Origin: Streptomyces justiciae
Lineage (GTDB): Bacteria; Actinomycetota; Actinomycetes; Streptomycetales; Streptomycetaceae
Assembly: GCF_015163075.1 (NCBI RefSeq)
Contig: NZ_JADDXU010000008.1
Coordinates: 62,001-126,000, forward strand
Direction: 5' to 3'
DNA: 64,000 nucleotides
A model generated the notes under the pieces. That model made no database searches and was not told the DNA's origin. It worked only from the letters and a program-made list of their open reading frames with translations. The position numbers and the translations under genes were made by a program. Shown piece by piece: positions 57,459 to 64,000 of this stretch (position 1 is its first letter; each line of letters opens with the position of its first letter).

Positions 57459-59396
57459 TCAGCCTAGCCCGGCGGCTCGCCGCGCTGCTGCGAGGTTCTC
57501 GCGGGTGGCCTCGGTGTGAGGGTGTGTGTGACCGAGAACCTGTTCTCGCTGGGCGAGGGTCGTTTCCAGGAGCGGGACGGCTCGTTCCGGGTCTCCGGCT
57601 TGCGCGTAGGCGACGGCGAGGCTGTTACGGCAGGTCAGGGTGCGGGGATGGCTGTCGCCGACGGCCTGTTCGTATTGGGCGAGGGTGGTCTCCAGGAGGG
57701 AGATAGCTCGTTCCAGGTGTCCGCCCAAACGGTAGGCGTAGGCGAGGTTGTGGCGGCAGATGAGGGTGTGGCGATGGCTGTCGCCGAGGGTCTGTTCGTA
57801 CTGGGTGAGGGTTGTTTCGAAGAGTGAGGTGGCTTGCTCCAGGTGCCCGGCCTCGTTGTAGGCGACGGCGAGGTTCTGGCGGGCGGTGATGGTGTCGGGA
57901 TGTGCGCTGCCCTGGGTCTCTACGCGTCGGGCGACGACGGTCTCCAGTAGCGGGATGGCCAGTTGGGGGCACCCGGCATCGGTGTAGGCGCTGGCGAGGT
58001 TGTTCATGGCGGTCAGGGTGTTGAGATGGGTACCGCCCGACTCTGAGCATTGAGCAAGGACGAGCCGACGCAGGGTGACGGTCTGGCCGTCTCGCTGCTG
58101 CTCGTACAGGTACTGAGCGGCGGCCAAGTAGGCGTCGGCCATCGTCCGCGACGGAACGCTCCCCTCGGGTGAGTTCTCGGCAAGGGCATCGATGTGGGGC
58201 AGGACCTGCTGCCACTGGTCCGCTGTGGATTCCTCGTCCTCGTCGAGCGACAACACCGCTTCCTGAAGCACTCGTTCGGCATCCGCCCGCCCTACCGCCC
58301 GCCCCCGCAACACCGCCTGCACCAACCGATGCACACCCACGAACGACCGCCCGCTGAACCCCACCATGTTGTACGAGTGCAGCACCCCCAACGCCCGGTT
58401 CAACGCCACCGCGTCCGGCGCCAGCGGCTCCAACAACCCCCGCGGAATGTCGTCCGGCGCCATCCACGCCATCGCCTCCAACAACCGCACGGCCAACGGA
58501 TCGCGCCCCGAGATCGCCCCCAGCGTCTGGTCCCAGATCCGCGCGATCGTCCGTTCCGGGTCGATCCCCTCGCTCACCTCGTCCAGCACGAGCCCCAGCG
58601 ACCGCCGGTACTCCTCCAACCCGGTCCCGGTCTCGTAGACGTACGCCCCCGCCTGTTCCAGAGCCAGCGGCAGACACCCCAGCACCCGCGCCAACTCCGT
58701 TGCCGCGGCCCACTCCTCCCGCGTAGGCGCCCGCCCCGGGAACGCCAACCGGCTGAGTAGGTCGACCGCCTCCGGCAACGGCAGCAGCCCCAACGCCATG
58801 GACGGAGCCACCGCGTGCCAGCCCGTCGCCTTGCGGCTGGTCGCCAGGTGGTGTCCCCGGTGCAGCGTCCCCAGATACGGCCGCAACACCCCCGGATCCT
58901 CGACGTTGTCGAAGACCAGCAGCCACCCCGCGTGCTCCTGGAGCCACAGCAACGCCCACGCGGCCCGCTCGTCCGGCCCCGCCGCCCCCGCCCACTGCGG
59001 GCACAACGCCATGGCCAGCCCGCCCAGCCCCGTGACGATCGACTCCGCCGTCTCCGCGGTGATCCACCACACCAGCGTGTACGCGTCCCGGTACCGCGCC
59101 GCGTACTGCAACGCCAGCGTGGACTTCCCCACCCCGCCGAGCCCGTGGATCGCCCGTACCGCCGCCGTACCGTGATCGGTCAACATCGCCCGCAGCTCGG
59201 CGAGTTCGTCCTCCCGGCCCACGAACACCCCGGACGCCGACCCCGGCAGGAAGCCCGCTCCCTGCGGCGCCTCCACCGTCCGCGCCCAGCGCACGGCATC
59301 CGCGGGCAGTACGACGATCCGCGCGTTGTCCCCGTTGACCGCCACCCCGATCGACTCACCGACCGCGATGGCCCGCTCCCCGGACGCCCCCGCCAT
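57459..59396 (-). CDS. STAND NTPase: NB-ARC plus TPR array
   Basis: 645 residues. The N-terminal segment (about residues 1-55) has ERAIAVGESIGVAVNGDNARIV. The NB-ARC domain carries the P-loop GLGGVGKST (85-93, K91) and a Walker B-like LVFDNVED. The last about 230 residues form at least four 42-residue TPR units with the consensus xNLAxAYxxAGHLExAxSLLETTLAQxEQxLGDSHPxT. This architecture is common in Streptomyces and resembles NLR-type sensors. It may be a signalling or defence scaffold. It is upstream of MarR, with no effector domain seen beyond the short N-terminus. Confidence 0.87.
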   Translation of the reverse strand: MAGASGERAIAVGESIGVAVNGDNARIVVLPADAVRWARTVEAPQGAGFLPGSASGVFVGREDELAELRAMLTDHGTAAVRAIHGLGGVGKSTLALQYAARYRDAYTLVWWITAETAESIVTGLGGLAMALCPQWAGAAGPDERAAWALLWLQEHAGWLLVFDNVEDPGVLRPYLGTLHRGHHLATSRKATGWHAVAPSMALGLLPLPEAVDLLSRLAFPGRAPTREEWAAATELARVLGCLPLALEQAGAYVYETGTGLEEYRRSLGLVLDEVSEGIDPERTIARIWDQTLGAISGRDPLAVRLLEAMAWMAPDDIPRGLLEPLAPDAVALNRALGVLHSYNMVGFSGRSFVGVHRLVQAVLRGRAVGRADAERVLQEAVLSLDEDEESTADQWQQVLPHIDALAENSPEGSVPSRTMADAYLAAAQYLYEQQRDGQTVTLRRLVLAQCSESGGTHLNTLTAMNNLASAYTDAGCPQLAIPLLETVVARRVETQGSAHPDTITARQNLAVAYNEAGHLEQATSLFETTLTQYEQTLGDSHRHTLICRHNLAYAYRLGGHLERAISLLETTLAQYEQAVGDSHPRTLTCRNSLAVAYAQAGDPERAVPLLETTLAQREQVLGHTHPHTEATRENLAAARRAAGLG

Positions 59397-59667
59397 CCCC
59401 GGCCCCCGTTCCCTCCGTACGTGACTCTCCTCGCTCCTACGAGGATGCCGTCATGGAGGCAGTAATACAGGCGGGGGAGCGCAGCCGGACGGGGAGTGCC
59501 CAATCCGCACGGTTCCGTTACGACAGGCACCCTTGACAGCGTGCGTACTGTTTCGCGACGTTTGAGCCCCACCGCACAATGGGCACGGGAGCGGACGGGC
59601 ACATGGCGGAGGAAGTGGCGGGACGCGGCCGGCGCGTCATGGGGGGAACTGGGGGGAGCGATCGCCC

Positions 59668-60783
59668 ATGCGATCCATGAGCAACTCCATGAGGAACCAG
59701 ATCACGATCCACAGACCGGAGGAGCTCAGCGGCACGCTCCGCGCTGCCTGGCACCGGATCATGGACGAGTCGCCCGACTTCGGGAACCCGTTCCTGGCCC
59801 CGGAGTTCGCGGTCGGGGTGGGCCGGTACCGGGGCGGGGCCCGGGTCGCGGTGCTGCACGACGGCGCGGAGGCGGTCGGCTTCTTCCCGTACGAGCGGGG
59901 GGCGTTCGGGGTGGGGCGGGCCATCGGTCTCGGCCTCTCCGACTGCCAGGCTCTCGTCCACCGTTCCGGAGTCACCTGGGACACCGGCGAGTTGCTGAAG
60001 GCCTGCGGGCTGTCCGTGTTCGAGTTCGATCACCTCGTCGACGAGCAGAAGCCTTTCGGCCGTCATGTCACGGGGACGTTCGCTTCGCCGGTCGTCGATC
60101 TGAAGGCCGCCGAGGGCAGTTACCCGGAGTGGCTGCGCGCCACCTACCCGGGCCTGGCCAAGACGGTCCTGAAGAAGGAACGCCGGCTCGCCCGCGACCA
60201 CGGCGAGGTGCGGTTCGTCTTCGACGAGCGGGACCCGGAGGTGCTGCGCCAGCTGATGCGCTGGAAGTCCGCCCAGTACCGGCGCACGGGCCGCATGGAC
60301 CGGTTCGCCCGCCCCTGGATCGTCGACCTCACCGAGCACCTCTTCGGCGTCCGCGAGGACCACTTCACCGGCGTGCTCTCCGTCGTCTACGCCGGGGACC
60401 GCCCCGTCGCCGCCCACTTCGGCCCGACCTCGCGCACCGTCTTCGCCGCCTGGTTCACGGCGTACGACCCCGAACTGCGCTACTACTCCCCGGGCCTGCT
60501 CATGCATCTGCGGATGGCCGAGGCCGCGGGGCGCGAAGGGGTGCGGGTGCTGGATCTCGGGCGCGGTGACAAGGAGTACAAGGACTGGCTCAAGACCCGT
60601 GAACTGCGGGTCGGCGAGGGGTTCGCGGTCCGCCCGCACCCGGTGGCCGCCGCCCACCGCATGTGGCGCCGCCCGGTCCGCGGCCTGCGCAACACGGTCA
60701 ACGCCCACCCCTGGCTCCGCGATCCGGCCGACCGCCTGCTGAAGACGATCGGCGGCCTGCGCACCTCCTCGCCGGCGAAGTAG
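59668..60783 (+). CDS. GNAT-fold protein, CelD/BcsL-like
   Basis: 371 residues. Two GNAT-like halves: the first with NPFLAPEFAVGVGRYRGGARVAVLHDG, the second with AAHFGPTSRTVFAAWFTAYDPELRYYSPGLLMHLRMAEAA and LDLGRGDKEYKDWLKTRE. The latter matches the acetyltransferase domain found in cell-wall or polysaccharide loci (CelD/FemAB-like). ATG 59668 after GGGGGGAG. The next gene, 48 bp on, is a DegT-family enzyme, and the pair is often conserved for envelope polysaccharide or amino-sugar modification. Confidence 0.8.
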   Translation: MRSMSNSMRNQITIHRPEELSGTLRAAWHRIMDESPDFGNPFLAPEFAVGVGRYRGGARVAVLHDGAEAVGFFPYERGAFGVGRAIGLGLSDCQALVHRSGVTWDTGELLKACGLSVFEFDHLVDEQKPFGRHVTGTFASPVVDLKAAEGSYPEWLRATYPGLAKTVLKKERRLARDHGEVRFVFDERDPEVLRQLMRWKSAQYRRTGRMDRFARPWIVDLTEHLFGVREDHFTGVLSVVYAGDRPVAAHFGPTSRTVFAAWFTAYDPELRYYSPGLLMHLRMAEAAGREGVRVLDLGRGDKEYKDWLKTRELRVGEGFAVRPHPVAAAHRMWRRPVRGLRNTVNAHPWLRDPADRLLKTIGGLRTSSPAK

Positions 60784-60831
60784 CCGACGAAGACCCCTCC
60801 GCGGATCCGAAGATCTACAGACGAGGTGACG

Positions 60832-62070
60832 ATGGCGTACGGATCGCGGCTCGCCGCGACGATGACACGGCGGCTCGGCCGGGAGTGCGTCTACACGCCC
60901 TCGGCCCGGCTGGCCCTGTACCTGGCCCTGCGGCGCTGGTGCCGCCCCGGCGGCCGGGTCCTGATGTCCCCGGTGAACGACGACGTGATCCTCTTCGTCG
61001 TCCTCGCCGCCGGCCTGCGCCCCGTGACCGCGCCGGTCTCCCCCTGGGACGGCAACATCGACCCGGCGGCCGTACCGGAGTCCACCTGGCGCTCCCTGGA
61101 CGCCGTCCTGACCACCAACCTCTACGGCATCCCCGACCGCGTCACCGAACTCCGCAGGCGCTGCGACCAGTTGGGCATCCCGCTGATCGAGGACGCGGCC
61201 CATGCCATCGGCACGCATGTCGCGGGGCAGCCTGTCGGCACCTTCGGCGAGGCCGCCGCCTTCAGCCTCTCCAAGCACGTGGCGGCGATGGCGGGCGGCT
61301 TCCTCGCGGTCGAGGACGCCCGTACCAGGCGGGAGTTGGAGATCCTGCGCGACGACCTCCTCACCCCGGCCCGGCTCCGCGCCGACCTGGCGGTCACCCT
61401 GCGCCCCCTGGCCCGTTCGACGGTCAAGGCCCTGCACCTCGTACGCCCCACCTGGCGGGCCATGCGACGCCTCGGCCTCATCGAGCGCGACGCCGACTCC
61501 TTCCGGATGCCCCTGCACGCGCCACGGCTGTCCCTGGCCGCGCACGAGGCGCCGAGCCTGTCGCCGTACGACCCCTGGATACGCGTCGACCTGCACGACT
61601 ACCGGGTCCGCCACGGGGCGTTCGTGCGGGCCCAGTTGAACCTGCGCCTCAACCGTCTGGACGCCGACCTCGCCCACCGCAGGGCGGGCGTCACGCTGCT
61701 CGCGGGCACCCCCTGGGCCTCCCCGGCGGTGCGCGACCGTGCCGGGGGCGAGGGGCCGCTGCCGCTCTTCCGGGTGCCGCTCCTCGTGGACGACCGGGAC
61801 GCCCTCGTGGAGCGCCTGGTCGGGCACGGCGTGGTCTCCGGCTATCTCTACGACCCGCCGCTCGACGACTACGCGGGCGCGGAGTTCGTCGACCCGGCCC
61901 CGGACCCGGAACCCGCCCGCTGGTTCGCCTCCCATGTACTGCCGGTGGACCCGCTGCTGGCCCGCAGAGTCACCAAGGCCCTGACAAAGGAACGAACCCG
62001 GCCGGCCGAACCGGGCCCAGCACTCACGGCACGATCGACACCGCGCGATAGTCGTACCCGTCCTGTTTGA
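60832..62070 (+). CDS. DegT/DnrJ/EryC1/StrS-type PLP aminotransferase-like protein
   Basis: About 412 residues, type I PLP fold. It has an N-terminal SPVNDDVILF strand, the IEDAAHAIGTHVAGQPVGTFGEAAAFSLSKHVAAMAGGF region with the PLP Lys in SLSKH, and a C-terminal small domain. The DAAH(A/S) and K motifs fit the DegT/StrS sugar aminotransferase family. ATG 60832 (GAGG 5 nt upstream) preferred over GTG 60826. It would act on a nucleotide sugar or similar precursor for the surface glycan. The 3' end overlaps the convergent cold-shock-like gene by 47 bp. Confidence 0.85.
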   Translation: MAYGSRLAATMTRRLGRECVYTPSARLALYLALRRWCRPGGRVLMSPVNDDVILFVVLAAGLRPVTAPVSPWDGNIDPAAVPESTWRSLDAVLTTNLYGIPDRVTELRRRCDQLGIPLIEDAAHAIGTHVAGQPVGTFGEAAAFSLSKHVAAMAGGFLAVEDARTRRELEILRDDLLTPARLRADLAVTLRPLARSTVKALHLVRPTWRAMRRLGLIERDADSFRMPLHAPRLSLAAHEAPSLSPYDPWIRVDLHDYRVRHGAFVRAQLNLRLNRLDADLAHRRAGVTLLAGTPWASPAVRDRAGGEGPLPLFRVPLLVDDRDALVERLVGHGVVSGYLYDPPLDDYAGAEFVDPAPDPEPARWFASHVLPVDPLLARRVTKALTKERTRPAEPGPALTARSTPRDSRTRPV

Positions 62071-62245
62071 ACCCCGGGGCCTCCCAGGTGAGTTGCACTC
62101 GCTGGCCGGGGGTGAGGGTACGGAAGGCGCCCTCGTCCGACTGGATGTCGGAGTAGTGGCCGAAGCAGCCACCCGGGGTCTCGGGGGAGTCGAGGACGCC
62201 CCAGCCTTCCTCGTCGTACCAGTCGCGGACCGTCGCTGTCACCAT
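62024..62245 (-). CDS. Cold-shock-domain-like small protein
   Basis: 73 residues: VTATVRDWYDEEGWGVLDS, ending VPxx. The fold looks like a cold-shock domain: RNP1-like EGWGVL and RNP2-like CFGHYSDIQ in the expected order, with a Gly/Glu-rich loop between, and a strand GQRVQLTWEAPG. It is more acidic than typical CspA proteins, so nucleic acid binding may be weak or specialised. ATG 62245; no strong promoter seen. Overlaps the DegT gene tail by 47 bp. Confidence 0.7.
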   Translation of the reverse strand: MVTATVRDWYDEEGWGVLDSPETPGGCFGHYSDIQSDEGAFRTLTPGQRVQLTWEAPGFKQDGYDYRAVSIVP

Positions 62246-62374
62246 GGCCGAACCCTAGCCGGTCTGTATGACTACTCACTGTCATGGGTGACGTCGGCGG
62301 TCTCCGCGCTTGTCCAGGTCAGCACGGGGAAGGCAGCGTGAGCATCCTCCCGTCACCGTCCCCAGAGGTCCCCC

Positions 62375-62743
62375 TTGCGACGCTCCGTCACCCTTGCCCT
62401 CGCGCTGTCCGCCACACTCGCGGCGCTCACGCCCACCCCGTCCGCCTCCGCGGCCGTCCTGCCGGGGCATGTGTGCTTCTGGCCGCAGCCGGGGGAGATG
62501 GGCGGCGGCTGGTGCTATGACGCGGGCCGCGGCGGGTACGCCGAACTCGACGCCACCGTCCGCAGGAACGCGAAGTCCTTCAGCTCCCAGGTCGACCGGA
62601 CCACGTACGTCCTGCACTTCCCCCGCTCGGGCGGCTGTCTGCAACGCACGGTCTACGGCGGTGACTACTCGGAGAACTGGGAGTGGGCCGACAAGGCCGA
62701 CGCGATCGACACCGTCCCGCACTCCGACTGCCAGCCGGGATGA
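62375..62743 (+). CDS. Small secreted protein of the I36 (Streptomyces metalloprotease inhibitor-like) family
   Basis: 122 residues starting at a TTG (AGAGG 7 nt upstream). A signal peptide is seen with TLALALSATLAAL and a cleavage near ASAAVLPG. The mature part CFWPQPGEMGGGWCYD is the I36 pattern, with paired Cys residues and a further Cys near SGGC and SDC. Secreted I36 proteins inhibit metalloproteases or are wall-associated. The next gene overlaps by 4 nt (ATGA) and is also exported. Confidence 0.7.
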   Translation: MRRSVTLALALSATLAALTPTPSASAAVLPGHVCFWPQPGEMGGGWCYDAGRGGYAELDATVRRNAKSFSSQVDRTTYVLHFPRSGGCLQRTVYGGDYSENWEWADKADAIDTVPHSDCQPG

Positions 62744-63210
62744 GCCGCCGCACCCGGCGCGCCCTCGCCGCGCTGTGTCTGGCCGCGTGGGTGACCGGTT
62801 GCGGCGGGCCGCGTGAACCGGCGGTGTCGCTCAGCCCCGACGACACCCTCAAGGCGGCCCAGGTCCTGCTCACCGACCGCTGCCTGACCCGGCAGGGCCT
62901 CACGCCGCCGCGCCCGGGCGGGCCGCCCGCCTCCACCGCCGTGGACCACGCCCTGTTCGGCACCGGCCGCGCCGAGCTCACGCTCGAACTGCCCAGCGGC
63001 CATGTCGTCGGCCAGCACACCGACGGCTGTCTCGCCGCCGCACAGCGCCGCCTCTACGGCGACCAGCGGCGCTGGTTCCGAGCCGTCACGCTCGTGAACA
63101 ACCTCAAGTCCCGGGCGCCGCGCGAGGACCGCGCCGCCTATCAGGAGCTGCGCGCCCACGGCCTCACCGAGGCAAGGGCGTTGCTCAGCGCGTCGTACAA
63201 CCACCGCTAG
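62740..63210 (+). CDS. Predicted lipoprotein
   Basis: 156 residues. ATG overlaps the preceding stop (ATGA), so translationally coupled. The N-terminal signal ends with LAAWVTGC, a lipobox (V-T-G-C), so the protein should be lipid-anchored on the outside. The mature part has CLTRQGLTPP and a C-terminal helical region with ALFGTGRAELTLELP. Function not recognised. Placed between two I36-like secreted proteins. Confidence 0.75.
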   Translation: MSRRTRRALAALCLAAWVTGCGGPREPAVSLSPDDTLKAAQVLLTDRCLTRQGLTPPRPGGPPASTAVDHALFGTGRAELTLELPSGHVVGQHTDGCLAAAQRRLYGDQRRWFRAVTLVNNLKSRAPREDRAAYQELRAHGLTEARALLSASYNHR

Positions 63211-63223
63211 AAAGGCCCTACTT

Positions 63224-63607
63224 GTGAAGCAGTACGTCTCCCTGCTCGTCGCCGCCCTCCTCGCCACCGGCACGGGGCTGGCGACCGCCTCGCCCGCCGC
63301 GGCCGCCGAGTGTCCGAGCGGCAACTTCTGCGCCTGGACGGACGCCAACTTCGGCGGGCAGCGGATGAACGCGTCCGGTGACGACGAGTGGTGGGAGAGC
63401 TGGATCGCCGACAACGACTCGTCGTGGGCCAACCACGGCATCTCCGGCCCCGGCGTCAAGGACCACGTCAAGGTCTACGAGTCCGCCATCCAGTTCCCGT
63501 CCACCGGCGGCTCCATGACCATCTGCCTGACGCCGGGCCAGGAGGTCGGCTACAACGGGGTCGCCAACGACCGCGGCGACGCCCACGTGTGGGCGATGGG
63601 CTGTTAG
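63224..63607 (+). CDS. Secreted I36-family small protein
   Basis: 127 residues from GTG 63224 (AAAGG upstream). A clean signal peptide ends TASPAAAAE, and the mature domain has CPSGNFCAWTDANFGGQRM, an I36/betagamma-crystallin-like pattern, with a final CLTPGQEVG and WAMGC. Secreted and disulphide-linked. Second such protein in 1 kb, with a lipoprotein between. A bidirectional terminator follows. Confidence 0.75.
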   Translation: MKQYVSLLVAALLATGTGLATASPAAAAECPSGNFCAWTDANFGGQRMNASGDDEWWESWIADNDSSWANHGISGPGVKDHVKVYESAIQFPSTGGSMTICLTPGQEVGYNGVANDRGDAHVWAMGC

Positions 63608-63621
63608 CCGGTTCCCGACAG

Positions 63622-63659
63622 GAAGGCGCGGCGACCGTCGGCGTGGTCGCCGCGCCTTC
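63622..63659. terminator. Perfect 15-bp bidirectional terminator hairpin
   Basis: GAAGGCGCGGCGACC (63622-63636) pairs exactly with GGTCGCCGCGCCTTC (63645-63659), loop 8 nt. It sits between the convergent I36-type gene and the CBM2 gene and can serve both. Confidence 0.85.
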
Positions 63660-63664
63660 GTGCG

Positions 63665-64000
63665 TCAGGCCGTGGTGCAGGTGACCGTCGGCCAGGTGGT
63701 GTTGCCGTTGTGCTGGATGGTGACGCCCCAGTTGTTGCCGCTGCCGTTCGGCTTGGCGGTCAGCACCTGTGAACTGGGGTAACTGGCGGTGATGTTCCAG
63801 GTGGAGAGGATCTTCGCGGGCGAGGGCACGGTCATCGTCACGGTCCAGTTGCTCGACCCGGACACCGAGACGTTGAGGTTGTACCGGTCGCTCCACGAGG
63901 ACCCGGCGGACAGGGTGGCCGTACAGCCGCTGCCGCCACCGCCACCGCCGCTGCCGCCGTCGGGGGCCACGGCCCGGCCCGTGGCCGGCGAGATCATCCC
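63665..64000 (-). CDS. C-terminal cellulose-binding (CBM2) domain of a secreted glycan-active enzyme, 5' part beyond the window
   Basis: The final about 112 residues are visible: a Gly/Ser linker (GGSGGGGGGSGC) and a CBM2-type domain with CTATLSAGSSW, YNLNVSVSGSSNW, STWNITASY, PNGSGNNWGVTIQHNGNTTWP and a final CTTA. Conserved Trp residues and the Cys pair are as in cellulose/chitin-binding family 2. The catalytic domain, probably a glycoside hydrolase or polysaccharide monooxygenase, lies past 64000. Stop at complement 63665-63667. Confidence 0.85.
   Translation of the reverse strand, partial: GMISPATGRAVAPDGGSGGGGGGSGCTATLSAGSSWSDRYNLNVSVSGSSNWTVTMTVPSPAKILSTWNITASYPSSQVLTAKPNGSGNNWGVTIQHNGNTTWPTVTCTTA

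Noticed and set aside
1..64000. Prophage, insertion sequence, integrase or attachment site
   Set aside because: No transposase, integrase or tRNA-linked repeat was recognised anywhere in the window.

Overview
The window looks like chromosomal DNA of a Streptomyces or close relative. It has very high GC, many GTG and TTG starts, purine-rich Shine-Dalgarno sites, 4-nt stop/start overlaps, an afsR-afsS pair, an XRE/DUF397 pair, an F420 pathway gene (fbiC) and many small secreted proteins. I see no rRNA or tRNA gene, no CRISPR array, no insertion sequence and no prophage. All calls come from reading the sequence. Family names are recognised from motifs, not from a database search.

Layout. (1) 1-3.4 kb, minus strand: the global antibiotic regulator afsR and its small repeat-built target afsS (cut by the window edge), with AfsR/PhoP-type direct repeats between them. 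(2) 3.5-11.0 kb, plus strand: a six-gene catabolic run (amidohydrolase, LLM oxidoreductase, SDR, second LLM oxidoreductase, N-acyl-D-amino-acid deacylase-like amidohydrolase, aldehyde dehydrogenase) with two copies of a CTGACG-N3-CGTCAG operator. The same operator recurs at 44.5 kb beside another SDR. (3) 11.0-27.9 kb: the most interesting region. A seven-gene minus-strand operon combines an AfsA-type (A-factor synthase family) enzyme, a HAD phosphatase, a class A flavin monooxygenase, a bicovalent BBE-type oxidase, an epimerase/reductase, a cupin and a phosphotriesterase/lactonase-like enzyme. Facing it on the plus strand are an SDR, a P450, an MFS exporter, an aldo-keto reductase, an SDR that has lost its catalytic Ser and Tyr, an MMPL exporter and a 3Fe-4S ferredoxin. 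An MmyB-like XRE regulator sits in the middle, and three promoter regions share a CTA(G/T)T(G/A)GTTT motif. No PKS, NRPS or ArpA-type TetR receptor is present, so the AfsA product itself (a butyrolactone, butenolide or furan) is probably what is being made and decorated.

(4) 27.9-35.4 kb: mixed small loci. They include a TetR with two clear CTAGC-N3-GCTAG operators and two small membrane proteins, an internally deleted SDR, a DDN-type F420 reductase, an EEP-fold phosphoesterase followed by a 25-bp tandem repeat, a secreted chagasin-like protein, a PHP/CehA-type metallohydrolase and an LLM oxidoreductase. (5) 35.4-45.4 kb: fbiC (FO synthase), an L,D-transpeptidase fold without its catalytic Cys, membrane proteins, a nucleotidyltransferase, an ADP-ribosylglycohydrolase homologue with altered metal ligands, a sodium/solute symporter, and the second CTGACG-operator locus. 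(6) 45.4-55 kb: DUF397 and XRE/DUF5753 regulators, a GOLPH3 (GPP34) family protein with a strong terminator, a D,D-carboxypeptidase with a giant disordered N-terminus, a polytopic membrane protein, a MerR regulator and a glutathione peroxidase. (7) 55-64 kb: ArsR-type regulator/MFS pair, MarR, a STAND NTPase with TPRs, a CelD-like GNAT plus DegT-family pair, a cold-shock-like protein, three small exported proteins, and the CBM2 end of a secreted glycan-active enzyme cut by the window edge.

Three copies of a dispersed Streptomyces intergenic repeat containing GGGGCGCGGGGAACTGCGCG (7.7, 35.4 and 42.0 kb) lie just after genes.
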